A stretch of DNA of 38,280 bases from Syntrophaceae bacterium UBA5744 (GTDB lineage: Bacteria; Desulfobacterota; Syntrophia; Syntrophales; UBA2192), in assembly GCA_002419215.1 (NCBI GenBank), contig DIFQ01000003.1:1001-39280 (forward strand), in the 5' to 3' direction. The stretch's first letter is position 1, and each line of letters begins with the position of its first letter. Both the position numbers and the translations under genes were made by a program. This document shows, piece by piece, positions 7,339-16,151 of this stretch. The notes under the pieces were generated by a model. It did not search any database. It saw only the letters and a list, made by a program, of their open reading frames with translations, and was not told the origin of the DNA.

Positions 7339-8739
7339 ATGCCGCTGAAAAAAGAGATGACCAACGTGACCTTCGACGAGATCCGGATCGGCCAGACGGC
7401 GGAGATGACCGTGACGCTCACGAAGAACCAGGTGGACCTGCTGGCCGTATTCTCGGGCGACGTGGACGCCTACCATCTCAAGTCGCCGGGAAAGCCCGGT
7501 TACGGCAGGCGCACCGAATCCGCCGGCGCCGTGGCCCTTATCTCCGCCGTGATCGGGACGCGCCTGCCGGGGCCGGGCGCCAAGATCCTCCGCCGGGAAC
7601 TGGGCTTCAGCGGCGACATCGCCGTCGGGGACATCCTGACGGCCACGGTGACGGTCCTCGAGAAGAAGCCGGAGGGCCGCATCGTGGTCTTCGACACCCG
7701 CTGCGTCAACCAGTCGGGCCACGTGCTCATCACCGGTGTCACCTTCGTGGAGGCGCCGGCAACGAGACTCGTCTACGACGACATCGCGCCGCCCCACATC
7801 GAACTGCGCCGGCGCGACTCTTTCATGGACCTCTTCAAGACCTGCGACACCTGCGCCCCCGTGACCTGCGGAGTCGTCCATCCGTGCGACCGGGAATCCC
7901 TGATGGGAGCCGTCGAGGCGGCGCGGCGGAGCATCATCGATCCCGTGTTCGTCGGACCCGAGGCGAAAATCCGGAAGGCGGCCGAGGAGGCCCGGGTCGA
8001 TCTCGGATCCTGGCGGATCGTCTCGACCCCCCACAGCCACGCTTCCGCGTCACAGGCTGTCGAGCTGGCACGCGCGGGAGATGTGGAGTCTCTCATGAAG
8101 GGGAGCCTTCACACCGACGAGATCATGGGCGCCATCGTCCCGTCGGCCTCGGGGATGAGAACCTCGCGGCGGATCAGCCATGCCCTCGTCATAGACGTTC
8201 CCACCTACCACAAGATGTTCATGATGACCGATGCGGCCGTAAACATCGCTCCGACGCTTGCCGACAAGAAAGACATCATCCAGAACGCCATCGACCTGGC
8301 GCACGCCCTCGGGATCGAGAATCCGAAGGTGGGCATCCTGTCGGCCGTCGAGACGGTCAATCCCAGCATCCCTTCCACGCTCGACGCGGCCGCCCTGTGC
8401 AAGATGGCCGATCGGGGACAGATCACGGGCGGCATCCTGGACGGGCCCCTGGCCTTCGACAACGCCATCAGCTCCGAGGCCGCCCGGATCAAGAAGATCC
8501 GGTCCGAGGTCAGCGGGGAAGTGGACATCCTGCTGGCGCCCGATCTGGAGTCGGCCAACATGCTCTTCAAGCAGCTCACGTACCTTGCGGGTGCCGAGGG
8601 GGCCGGAATCGTTCTGGGAACCCGGATCCCCGTGGTCCTCACGAGCCGCGCCGACTCGATTCGGACGAGGCTTGCCTCGGCGGCCGTCATGGCCATCGTG
8701 GCGCAAGCGCGCAGGGCGGGTCGATACGGGGTGCAGTAG
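7339..8739 (+). CDS. Bifunctional MaoC-like enoyl-CoA hydratase / phosphate acetyltransferase
   Basis: 466 residues. The ATG at 7339 follows GAGGAG and lies two bases after the ndh stop, so the longer reading frame that starts inside ndh is not used. Residues about 10-135 are a hot-dog MaoC-like domain with the catalytic Asp41 and His46 in FSGDVDAYHL and the downstream I-G-T-R-L-P-G-P-G loop. Residues about 150-460 are a phosphate acetyl/butyryl transferase domain (V-V-H-P-C-D, ILDGPLAFDNA, LLAPDLESAN). Predicted chemistry: hydration of enoyl-CoA and exchange of acyl-CoA with acyl phosphate. Such fusions usually sit beside acetate kinase; none is present here. The linker holds four cysteines (169, 172, 177, 183), which is odd. 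Cytoplasmic; last gene of the operon. Confidence 0.86.
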   Translation: MPLKKEMTNVTFDEIRIGQTAEMTVTLTKNQVDLLAVFSGDVDAYHLKSPGKPGYGRRTESAGAVALISAVIGTRLPGPGAKILRRELGFSGDIAVGDILTATVTVLEKKPEGRIVVFDTRCVNQSGHVLITGVTFVEAPATRLVYDDIAPPHIELRRRDSFMDLFKTCDTCAPVTCGVVHPCDRESLMGAVEAARRSIIDPVFVGPEAKIRKAAEEARVDLGSWRIVSTPHSHASASQAVELARAGDVESLMKGSLHTDEIMGAIVPSASGMRTSRRISHALVIDVPTYHKMFMMTDAAVNIAPTLADKKDIIQNAIDLAHALGIENPKVGILSAVETVNPSIPSTLDAAALCKMADRGQITGGILDGPLAFDNAISSEAARIKKIRSEVSGEVDILLAPDLESANMLFKQLTYLAGAEGAGIVLGTRIPVVLTSRADSIRTRLASAAVMAIVAQARRAGRYGVQ

Positions 8740-8809
8740 AACCCCGCCTCCCGCCGACTCGAAAAGTGTACAACCCGCCAGAATCCCTGATAAAATAGCG
8801 AAAAAAAGA

Positions 8810-8838
8810 TGGACATCCCGCTTGACCGGGAGTATAAA
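8810..8838 (+). promoter_or_regulatory. Sigma-70 promoter for the RND efflux operon
   Basis: TGGACA (8810-8815), a 17-bp spacer, and TATAAA (8833-8838). Transcription from near 8845 would begin inside the reading frame that opens at 8809, so the fusion protein cannot start there; this supports the ATG at 8869. It gives the pump its own control, separate from the Pta operon that ends at 8739. Confidence 0.62.
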
Positions 8839-8868
8839 AGCGCAACATTTCTCGGGAGGAGACGGGTC

Positions 8869-10116
8869 ATGCCGAGTCTGGGGGGCTGGAGTCCGGTGAA
8901 ATTCCTGCGACGATTTTCTGTTCGGGTCTGTCCGCTGTCGGCCATCGCGCTGCTCACGGCCGGCCTGCTTGTGGCGGCCGGATGCGCAAAGGGGCCCGAG
9001 GAGAAGGGGCAGCGCAAGAGCGCAGAGGTCGCGGTGCTCACCGTCGAGGCGAAAGACGTCCCGGTCATGGGCGAGTTCGTCGCCCAGACCCAGAGCTCGA
9101 GGCTCGTGAACATCCAGGCCCGTGTCAGCGGGTTTCTCGAAAAGCGCATCTACATCGAGGGGGCCATGGTCAAGGAGGGCGACACGCTGTTCCTCATGGA
9201 CCAGAAGCCTTTCAAGGCCCAGCTCGACCAGGCCGATGCGGCGCTTGCGAGACAGAAGGCGGCCATGGAAACGGCCAGGGCGAACCTGGATCGCGTCAAG
9301 CCACTCGCCGAGATGGATGCCCTGTCCCAGAAGGACCTCGACGACGCCAAGGGGCAGTACGAGAGCTATGCGGCGGCCGTCGATCAGGCAAAGGCCCAGG
9401 TCGATACGGCAAAGCTGAATCTGTCCTACACGGTCATCACCTCGCCTGTCACGGGAATCACGAGCTTCGCCCAGCAGGCCGACGGCACCTACGTCAACCA
9501 GACAAACAGCCTTCTCACCACGGTGGCGGTGCTCTCCCCCATGTGGGTCAACTTCAGCCTCTCCGAAAACCAGATGGCCACGTTCCGCGACCAGGAGAAA
9601 AAAGGGCTGATCCGCATGCCCAGGAACAACAACTTCGTCGTGGAGATCATCCTGGTCGATGGGACCGTCTTCCCGCACACAGGACGGATCACCTTCGCAG
9701 ACTCCTCCTTCAACCCGCAGACGGGGACCTTCCTCATCCGGGCGAGTGTGGACAACCCCAAGGGGGTTCTCCTGCCCAATCAGTACGTGAGGGCCCGGCT
9801 GAAGGGCGCGATACGTCCCAACGCGATCCTCGTCCCGCAGCGGGCCATCCAGCAAAGCTCGAAAGGCCACATCGTGTGGGTGGTGCGCGAGGGCAAGGCG
9901 GAGGCCCGGCCCGTCACGGTCGGGGAGTGGAGCGGCGAGGAGTGGTTCGTCTTCGAGGGCCTCAAGCCGGGCGAGCAGGTCGTCGTCGACGGGGGCCTCC
10001 TGCTGAGTCCCGGCATGCCCGTGACGGTCAAACCGTATGCGAAGCCCGCCGCGGGGCCCGAGCCGGCTGCCGAGCCGCAGAAAACCCCCGTAAAGGCGGC
10101 GGAGAAGAAGAGCTGA
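8869..10116 (+). CDS. RND efflux periplasmic adaptor (membrane fusion lipoprotein)
   Basis: 415 residues from the ATG at 8869, chosen because GGGAGGA lies 8 bases upstream and the promoter lies between it and the longer start at 8809. A signal peptide ends in lipobox V-A-A-G-C (Cys39). The lipoyl/barrel-sandwich motif around R-V-S-G-F-L, an Ala/Gln/Lys-rich coiled-coil hairpin, and the beta-barrel and membrane-proximal regions follow in the order of MexA/AcrA proteins. It bridges the inner-membrane permease and outer-membrane channel. The C-terminal tail is Pro/Ala/Lys-rich. The permease gene begins 24 bases after its stop. No TetR or MarR repressor is adjacent. Confidence 0.9.
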   Translation: MPSLGGWSPVKFLRRFSVRVCPLSAIALLTAGLLVAAGCAKGPEEKGQRKSAEVAVLTVEAKDVPVMGEFVAQTQSSRLVNIQARVSGFLEKRIYIEGAMVKEGDTLFLMDQKPFKAQLDQADAALARQKAAMETARANLDRVKPLAEMDALSQKDLDDAKGQYESYAAAVDQAKAQVDTAKLNLSYTVITSPVTGITSFAQQADGTYVNQTNSLLTTVAVLSPMWVNFSLSENQMATFRDQEKKGLIRMPRNNNFVVEIILVDGTVFPHTGRITFADSSFNPQTGTFLIRASVDNPKGVLLPNQYVRARLKGAIRPNAILVPQRAIQQSSKGHIVWVVREGKAEARPVTVGEWSGEEWFVFEGLKPGEQVVVDGGLLLSPGMPVTVKPYAKPAAGPEPAAEPQKTPVKAAEKKS

Positions 10117-10140
10117 TCCCATCGGCGGAGGGTGTCCTTC

Positions 10141-13100
10141 ATGTTCTCCCGGTTCTTCATCGAGCATCCCATTTTCGCCACCGTCGTCTCCCTCGTCATC
10201 GTCATCGCCGGGGGCGTCTCGATGTTTCTCCTGCCCGTCGAGCAGTACCCGACGATCACCCCCGTCCAGGTCACCGTGTCGGCCACGTACCCGGGGGCCG
10301 ACTCGCAGACCGTTGCCGAATCGGTGGCGGCGCCCATCGAGGCCCAGATCAACGGCGTCGACAACATGCTCTACATGACCTCGACGAGCTCCTCGAACGG
10401 GCAGCTGCAGCTCACGGTGTACTTCAGCCTGAACACGGACCCGGACATCGCGCAGGTCCAGGTGCAGAACCGGGTCAACCTGGCGGCGCCGCAGCTGCCC
10501 GAGGCCGTGACCCAGCTGGGCGTCTCGGTGCAGAAGAAGTCCTCCTCCATCATGATGTTCATCGCCGTCTACGGCAAGGGGGACCGCTACAGCGCCAACT
10601 ACATCGCCAACTACGCCAACGTCTACGTCCTGGACCGGATCAAGCGGGTCCCGGGCGCCGGGCAGGCGCAGATCATGGGCGTGCCCGACCAGGCCATGCG
10701 CATCTGGATGAACCCGGACCGGATGGCCTCGCTGGGGATCACCACGAGCGACATCCAGCAGGCCGTGGCCAGCCAGAACCAGCTCTTCGGCGCGGGCCAG
10801 ATCGGCCAGGAGCCGACGGCGGGCCCCGTGCAGCTTACCTTTCCCGTCGTCACCCAGCGTCCCTTCAAGGAGCCCGCCCAGTACGACAACATCATCCTGC
10901 GCGCGAGCCAGGACGGGAGCGCCATCGTGCGCCTGAAGGACGTGGCCCGGTCGGAGGTGGGTCTCAGGCAGTACATCGTCGACAGCAAGCTCAACGGAGC
11001 CCCCGCGACGTTCATCGCCGTCTACCAGCAGCCGGGCTCCAACGGCCTGCAGGTGTCGGAGGCGGTCCGCAAGGCCATGGAGGAGATGAAGTCGCGCTTT
11101 CCCGAGGGGATCGACTACACGATCTCGCTCGACACGAACGACTTCGTGCGCATCTCCATCGACGAGGTGAAGAAGACGCTCCTCGAGGCGGTGCTGCTGG
11201 TCGTGCTCGTGGTCTACCTCTTCCTGCAGAATTTCCGGGCCACCGTCATCTGCACCGTGGCCATCTTCGTCGCCCTCGTCGGGACCTTCGCCGGCATGAT
11301 CGCGCTGGGCTTCTCGATCAACCTGCTGACGCTCTTCGGCCTCATATTGGCCATCGGCATCGTCGTGGACGATGCCATCGTGGTCGTGGAGAACGTCGAG
11401 CGCAACATGTCGCAGTTTCACCTGTCGCCGAAGGAGGCCACCATCCGGGCGATGGGGGAGGTGACGAGCCCCGTCATCGCGACGGTTCTCGTCATGTCCT
11501 CCGTGTTCGTCTCGGCCGGCTTCCTGCCGGGGACGACGGGACAGCTCTACAAGCAGTTCGCCATCACCATCGCCATCTCCGTGACCATCTCGGGGTTCGT
11601 GGCCCTCACCCTGACGCCGGCCATGTGCGGGGTCCTGCTGAAGCACTCGAAGCCCCCCGAGCGCGGCTTCTTCGCGAAGTTCAACCGCTGGTTCGCCAGC
11701 TTCACCGACGCCTTCGGGCGGGCGGTGCTCCTGGTGATCCGGCGGATGAGCGTTGCCTTCGTGCTCCTGGCCGTGATGCTCTACGCCATCGTGCACTTCT
11801 TCATGGTGCTTCCCACGAGCTTCGTGCCCAACGAGGACCAGGGGTACGTGATGAGCGCCATCATCATGCCCGACGCGGCAAGCCTCAACCGCACGGCCGA
11901 TGTCTCGCACCGGGTGGACGCCATCTTCGCGAAGATGCCTGCCGTGGAGAACCGGACGGAGATCACGGGCTACAGCCTTCTCGATGGCGGGTTCAAAACC
12001 AACGCGGGGACGTTTTTCACGACCCTGAAGCCCTTCGAGGAACGCTACGGCTCGACGAAGACGGCGAAAGAGCAGAACGCACGGGCCGTTCTCACGCAGC
12101 TCCACCGGGAGAGCCAGGCCATCGACAAGGGGCTGGTCATTCCCATCGCACCGCCGGCCATCCCGGGCATCGGGACGACAGGCGGCTTCGAGTTCTGGAT
12201 CCAGGACACCGTCGGCGGCGAGCCGGCCGCGCTCGATTCGGTGACCCAGCAGTTCCTCGCGAAAGCGCGGACCCGGCCGGAGATCAGCGGGCTGAGCTGC
12301 ACCTTCCGCGCCTCGAGCCAGCAGCTGCGGGCCAACGTCGACCGGGACAAGGCCACGCTGCTCAGTGTCCCGGTGGCGGACGTCTACAGCGCCATCCAGG
12401 CCCAGTTCGGTTCCGTGACCGTGAGCCAGTTCAACGACTACAGCCGTGTCTGGTGGGTCGTCCTGCAATCCGACCCGAGGTACCGGCAGAGGCCCGATGA
12501 TCTCACGAGGCTCTACACGAGAACCAGCCAGGGCAAGATGGTGCCCCTCTCGGCCCTCGTCAGCACCGAGTGGGTGACGGGCCCCGATCTCCTGCCGCAC
12601 TTCAACGGTTTCCCCGCCGCCAAGGTCAACGGCAATGCGGCCCCGGGCTACAGCTCCGGGCAGGCCATCGAGGCCATGGAAGAGGCGGCCAAAGAAGTCC
12701 TGCCGCCCGGGTACACCTTCGCCTGGTCGGGGCTTGCCTTCGAGGAGAAGCAGGCGGGGGGGACGTCCGCCATCGCCTTCGCGTTCGGCCTGCTCTTCGT
12801 GTTCCTCATCCTGGCCGCCCAGTACGAGTCGTGGACCCTGCCCGGGGCGGTCATGACGGCCGTGCCCTTCGGGATCTTCGGCGCCCTGCTGTTCAACTTC
12901 ATCCGCGGTCTCGAGAACGACGTCTACTTCCAGATCGGCCTCCTGGTCCTGATCGGCCTCGGGGCGAAGAACGCGCTGCTGCGCGTGACCTTTGCCGTGG
13001 AGCTGCGAAAGCAGGGCAAGTCGATCATGGAGGCCACGGTGCTGGCCGGCGAGATGCGGCTGCGCCCGATCATCATGACCTCGCTCGCCTTCATATTCGG

Positions 13101-13359
13101 CGTCCTGCCGCTGGCCGTGGCCATGGGCGCCGGGGCCAACTGCCGGCACTCGATCGGGACCGGCATCATCGGTGGCATGCTCGGCGAGACGACGCTTGCC
13201 ATGCTCTACGTGCCCCTGTTCTTCTACCTCTTCGATCAGCTCACGGAAAAACTGGAAGAGAGAAAGAAGGCTAAGGCGGGAGCGAAAGAAGGCGGAGGGG
13301 AAGAGGGCCCCCCCGGCGAAGGGCATGTCCAACCTTCAGGGGAGGGGGGGCTGACATGA
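10141..13359 (+). CDS. RND efflux permease, HAE1 (AcrB/MexB) family
   Basis: 1072 residues from the ATG at 10141 (GGAGG nine bases upstream); a GTG three codons earlier is less likely because family members begin M-x-x-F-F-I-x-x-P-I-F-A. Twelve TM segments are expected, with two large periplasmic loops. The proton-relay residues are kept: adjacent Asp410-Asp411 in GIVVDDAIVVVENV (TM4) and Lys943 in GLGAKNALL (TM10). Proton-driven export of hydrophobic or amphiphilic compounds from the periplasm or inner membrane is the family role; the substrate here is unknown. The C-terminal tail is Lys/Glu/Gly-rich. The stop overlaps the next start (ATGA), indicating translational coupling to the outer-membrane factor. 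Confidence 0.94.
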   Translation: MFSRFFIEHPIFATVVSLVIVIAGGVSMFLLPVEQYPTITPVQVTVSATYPGADSQTVAESVAAPIEAQINGVDNMLYMTSTSSSNGQLQLTVYFSLNTDPDIAQVQVQNRVNLAAPQLPEAVTQLGVSVQKKSSSIMMFIAVYGKGDRYSANYIANYANVYVLDRIKRVPGAGQAQIMGVPDQAMRIWMNPDRMASLGITTSDIQQAVASQNQLFGAGQIGQEPTAGPVQLTFPVVTQRPFKEPAQYDNIILRASQDGSAIVRLKDVARSEVGLRQYIVDSKLNGAPATFIAVYQQPGSNGLQVSEAVRKAMEEMKSRFPEGIDYTISLDTNDFVRISIDEVKKTLLEAVLLVVLVVYLFLQNFRATVICTVAIFVALVGTFAGMIALGFSINLLTLFGLILAIGIVVDDAIVVVENVERNMSQFHLSPKEATIRAMGEVTSPVIATVLVMSSVFVSAGFLPGTTGQLYKQFAITIAISVTISGFVALTLTPAMCGVLLKHSKPPERGFFAKFNRWFASFTDAFGRAVLLVIRRMSVAFVLLAVMLYAIVHFFMVLPTSFVPNEDQGYVMSAIIMPDAASLNRTADVSHRVDAIFAKMPAVENRTEITGYSLLDGGFKTNAGTFFTTLKPFEERYGSTKTAKEQNARAVLTQLHRESQAIDKGLVIPIAPPAIPGIGTTGGFEFWIQDTVGGEPAALDSVTQQFLAKARTRPEISGLSCTFRASSQQLRANVDRDKATLLSVPVADVYSAIQAQFGSVTVSQFNDYSRVWWVVLQSDPRYRQRPDDLTRLYTRTSQGKMVPLSALVSTEWVTGPDLLPHFNGFPAAKVNGNAAPGYSSGQAIEAMEEAAKEVLPPGYTFAWSGLAFEEKQAGGTSAIAFAFGLLFVFLILAAQYESWTLPGAVMTAVPFGIFGALLFNFIRGLENDVYFQIGLLVLIGLGAKNALLRVTFAVELRKQGKSIMEATVLAGEMRLRPIIMTSLAFIFGVLPLAVAMGAGANCRHSIGTGIIGGMLGETTLAMLYVPLFFYLFDQLTEKLEERKKAKAGAKEGGGEEGPPGEGHVQPSGEGGLT

Positions 13360-14816
13360 GGCGAATCATCCCGATCCTGCTCCTCATCCAGAGCCTCGGG
13401 CTCCTGGCCGGTTGCGCCGTCGGGCCGGACTACAGGCGGCCCGACCTGCCGGTGCCGGGTTCGTACCGGTATGAGGTCAGGGACGCAAACGGCACGGTCA
13501 ACACCGAGTGGTGGCGCCAGTTCGAGGACCCGGTTCTCGACGCGCTGATCGATGAGGCCCTGGCCAAGAACAAGAACGTCAAGATCGCCGCCGTCAAGAT
13601 CGAGCAGGCATCGGGCATTCTCATCCAGGCCCGTTCGCCCATTTTCCCCCAGCTCAATTACAGCGGCATCGGCGAGCGCCAGCGGTTCACCGAGTACGCC
13701 GCGACCCCCCTGTCCCCCGCCGTGCCCAACCCGCAGACGGCCTACCAGGTGCTCGGTTCGGCAAGCTGGGAGATCGACCTCTGGGGGCGCATCCGCAGGT
13801 TGACCGAATCGGCGCAGGCAAGCCTCCTGGCGACCGAGTATGCAAGGCGGGGCGTGGTCCTCTCGCTTGTCGCCTCCGTCGCCAGCACCTACATTCAGCT
13901 GCGCGGGCTGGATGAGCAGCTCCTGCTCTCCCAGAAGACGCTTGCGGCCTACGGTGAGACGGTCCGGCTCTTCGAGCTGCAGCACCAATACGGCGTCGTC
14001 TCCCGGATGAACGTGGAACAGGCCCGCTCCCAGTACGAGACGGCAGCGGCGGCCATCCCGGGGATCGAGTCGCAGATTGCACAGACGGAGAACGCCCTCT
14101 CGCTCCTTCTCGGCCGCAACCCGGGGCCCATCGAACGGGGCAAGTCGATCCTGGAGCTCACGATGCCCGCCGTCCCGTCCGGGGTTCCCTCCCAGGTGCT
14201 GGAGCGCCGACCCGACATCCTGCAGGCCGAGCAGCAGCTCGTGGCGGCCAATGCCCAGATCGGCGCGGCCAGGGCGCTGTATTTCCCGACAATCACGCTC
14301 ACCGGCGGCTACGGCCAGGCGAGCGCCGACCTGTCTAACCTGTTCAAGGGGCCTGCAAGGGTCTGGAGCTACGGGGGGTCCATCACGGGACCCATCTTTG
14401 CGGGCGGGGCGATTTACGGGCAGGTCATGCAGGCCGAGGCGGGTCAGAAGGAGGCCCTGCTCGGCTACCAGGCGGCCGTCCAGAGCGCCTTCGGCGACGT
14501 GGAGAATGCGCTGGTGGCCAACCAGAAGTATATCGCGCAGCTGCGGGCGCAGGAGCGGCTCGTCCGCGCAAACGAGGAGTACTCGAAGCTCGCCCGGCTG
14601 CAGTACAAGGGCGGCTATGTCCCCTATTCCACCGTTCTCCAGGCCGAGCAGCAGCTCTTCCCCTCCGAGCTGAGCCTCGCGCAGACGCGGGCGGCCACGT
14701 TCTCGTCGCTCGTTTCCATCTACCAGGCCATGGGAGGCGGCTGGGTGGTGGAGGCGGAGAAGCGGACGGTGCCGGCCGAAACCGAAGAAAACCCCGAAAA
14801 ATCCGAAAAGCCCTAG
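13356..14816 (+). CDS. RND outer-membrane factor lipoprotein (OprM/NodT family)
   Basis: 486 residues. Its ATG overlaps the permease stop by four bases, after a G-rich RBS at 13341-13350. The signal ends in lipobox L-L-A-G-C (Cys20), and the mature protein opens with the family's A-V-G-P-D-Y-x-x-P. Two outer-membrane efflux repeats follow (about 60-250 and 280-465), each mostly long helices of a TolC-like trimer; LERRPDILQAEQQL and the G-G-x-I-Y/G-P-I-F segments are typical. It completes a three-gene tripartite pump. A charged Glu/Lys/Pro tail ends the protein. The hairpin repeat downstream may act at the transcript end. Confidence 0.93.
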   Translation: MRRIIPILLLIQSLGLLAGCAVGPDYRRPDLPVPGSYRYEVRDANGTVNTEWWRQFEDPVLDALIDEALAKNKNVKIAAVKIEQASGILIQARSPIFPQLNYSGIGERQRFTEYAATPLSPAVPNPQTAYQVLGSASWEIDLWGRIRRLTESAQASLLATEYARRGVVLSLVASVASTYIQLRGLDEQLLLSQKTLAAYGETVRLFELQHQYGVVSRMNVEQARSQYETAAAAIPGIESQIAQTENALSLLLGRNPGPIERGKSILELTMPAVPSGVPSQVLERRPDILQAEQQLVAANAQIGAARALYFPTITLTGGYGQASADLSNLFKGPARVWSYGGSITGPIFAGGAIYGQVMQAEAGQKEALLGYQAAVQSAFGDVENALVANQKYIAQLRAQERLVRANEEYSKLARLQYKGGYVPYSTVLQAEQQLFPSELSLAQTRAATFSSLVSIYQAMGGGWVVEAEKRTVPAETEENPEKSEKP

Positions 14817-14842
14817 CAGGATATTGAAAAGCACCTTGTCAC

Positions 14843-14968
14843 ACAGGCTGTTCAAAAAAGCTTAGATGCAAGGCGCGCAATTCCTGAGGAATGAGGCGTA
14901 CTGTTGCGTACGCCGCAGTGACGAAGGATGCAGCGCAACGCAGCAGATAAGCTTATTTTGAAGCACCT
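14843..14968. repeat. Long imperfect inverted repeat (REP-like hairpin element)
   Basis: Two arms of about 55 bases pair imperfectly. The outer ends match as TTCAAAA..AGCTTA (from 14851) and TAAGCTTATTTTGAA (14948-14962). The tip is a perfect 7-bp stem, GGCGTAC (14895-14901) and GTACGCC (14908-14914), with a six-base loop. No frame here looks coding. It lies between the convergent ends of the pump operon and the minus-strand barrel, where it could end both transcripts. Its layout resembles dispersed hairpin repeats of deltaproteobacterial genomes (recollection); only one copy is in this window. Confidence 0.6.
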
Positions 14969-14977
14969 GCGGTGCTT
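14961..14977. repeat. Short hairpin at the 3' side of the barrel gene
   Basis: AAGCACC (14961-14967) and GGTGCTT (14971-14977) form a 7-bp stem with a three-base loop. It lies about 65 bases past the stop of the minus-strand barrel gene. It lacks a clear T tract on either strand, so terminator function is uncertain. Confidence 0.35.
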
Positions 14978-15043
14978 CCCGGCAGGGTAGTGGGCAGACA
15001 TGAGTGCGCCTCCTTGCGGGATGCGCCCCCGGTCAACAGTCTG

Positions 15044-16018
15044 CTAGAAGCTGCAGGCAAGCCCGACAGACCACCCCTGCACGTTGTCGCCGAACTTGTA
15101 GCGGGCAAGAAGCCGCGTGCGGGTGACGAGGATGGGGTATTTGCTCGAGTCGAGTTCGACACCGGCGCCCACCGACGTGAGCCAGTCGAAACCCAGCGCG
15201 CCGCGAAGATCGCCCAGGAACTGCGTGTGCGAGAACTCCAACACGTAGCGGAAAGGCCGGTCGAGGGCCGACAGGCCCGTCGGTGCCCGCCAGCGGGACC
15301 AGAGGCTCAGGCTCTGGGCATCTGAACTTCCCTTGACGGCGTCCGACGTGTTGCCGACGCTCTGGAGATAGATGTTCGTGTAGCGAAGCTCGACGTCGAT
15401 CTCGTTTTCCGGGCGGTAGCGCTCGTAGTCCAGCATGAGCGACCCGCCGACGCCGACGGCGTCGAGGTGGCCGTTGTCGAGAAACGAAATGTCCCGCCCC
15501 GTCTGATTCCCAAGGTATTGTGCTGCAATGGATAGATCGCTCTCGACGTGTCCGTAGGAGAAGTTTACAATAGGACGCAGAACGAGGTCCTGTGCGATGG
15601 GGAAGTCCCAACCGAGGCCGACCGTGGCGGAGATCGTGTTCCACTTTGCCGGGATCGACCGCTCATTGGTGCCGTCGGAGACCACGAAGGTGGGATCGAA
15701 GCGGCTGTACGCCGCGGTTCCCTCGAGGTAGAGCGGAAAATCCCTGCTCACGGTGAAGCCGGCGCCCAGGGACGTCATAGACAAACCCGGGTTGCCGCTC
15801 TCGGCATTGGAGAAGGACAGAGAACCTGTCGTCACGTCAGGTACGAGGCTGTAGCCCATCAGCATGAGCACGCCGTTCGAGATTCTCTGAAGATTTGCCC
15901 CCACGACCGAGGACGATTGCGCCTGTACGCACCCGGGAAATGCGCACAGCCATACAAGAATCGTCACAAAAAGGGGGGCAAGAACCGCCGAAATTCGTTC
16001 CGAGCAGCTGGTCTTCAT
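15044..16018 (-). CDS. Outer-membrane beta-barrel protein
   Basis: 324 residues from the ATG at 16018, chosen because it gives a clean signal peptide (two basic residues, a long hydrophobic core, then V-Q-A-Q). The frame is open further upstream to 16159, but those residues do not look like secretion signal. The mature protein is built of alternating hydrophobic/polar strands with aromatic girdles (GWDFPIAQDLVLRPIVNFSYG, shortened: G-W-D-F..V-N-F-S-Y-G) and ends in Phe, the usual C-terminal signature recognised by the BAM complex. No precise family is recognised; it resembles autotransporter-type or OmpW-like barrels. It is the only solid minus-strand gene and is divergent from the VWA-OmpA gene at 16276, sharing its regulatory region. 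The exact start is uncertain. Confidence 0.75.
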   Translation of the reverse strand: MKTSCSERISAVLAPLFVTILVWLCAFPGCVQAQSSSVVGANLQRISNGVLMLMGYSLVPDVTTGSLSFSNAESGNPGLSMTSLGAGFTVSRDFPLYLEGTAAYSRFDPTFVVSDGTNERSIPAKWNTISATVGLGWDFPIAQDLVLRPIVNFSYGHVESDLSIAAQYLGNQTGRDISFLDNGHLDAVGVGGSLMLDYERYRPENEIDVELRYTNIYLQSVGNTSDAVKGSSDAQSLSLWSRWRAPTGLSALDRPFRYVLEFSHTQFLGDLRGALGFDWLTSVGAGVELDSSKYPILVTRTRLLARYKFGDNVQGWSVGLACSF

Positions 16019-16106
16019 ACGACAGGGCATCCTGATCTTCTTGCCGGTCAAAAGAGTTGGAATCTCCCGACTGGCATCTGCCACGTTCATCAAAGACTGC
16101 ATTCTC

Positions 16107-16134
16107 ATTAGGATAAGTTGGTCCTGGAAGTCAA
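16107..16134 (-). promoter_or_regulatory. Candidate promoter of the minus-strand barrel gene
   Basis: Read on the minus strand: TTGACT (16134-16129), 16-bp spacer, CCTAAT (16112-16107). The spacer contains AGGACCAA, matching a half-site of the operator palindromes at 16152-16188. The -10 match is only 4 of 6, so this is tentative. It would give a leader of about 80 bases to the ATG at 16018. Confidence 0.33.
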
Positions 16135-16151
16135 CGAGATTCCTATCATAC

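Noticed and set aside
8982..12500. Long + strand open frame of 1172 codons overlapping the adaptor and permease
   Set aside because: Arg/Gly/His-rich out-of-frame text; the overlapping adaptor and permease have full family motifs.
8050..13332. Very long open frame on the minus strand (1760 codons) across the Pta gene and RND pump
   Set aside because: It is the shadow of GC-rich codons. The translation is rich in Arg, Asp, Gly and His with no domain, and the + strand genes there are clear.
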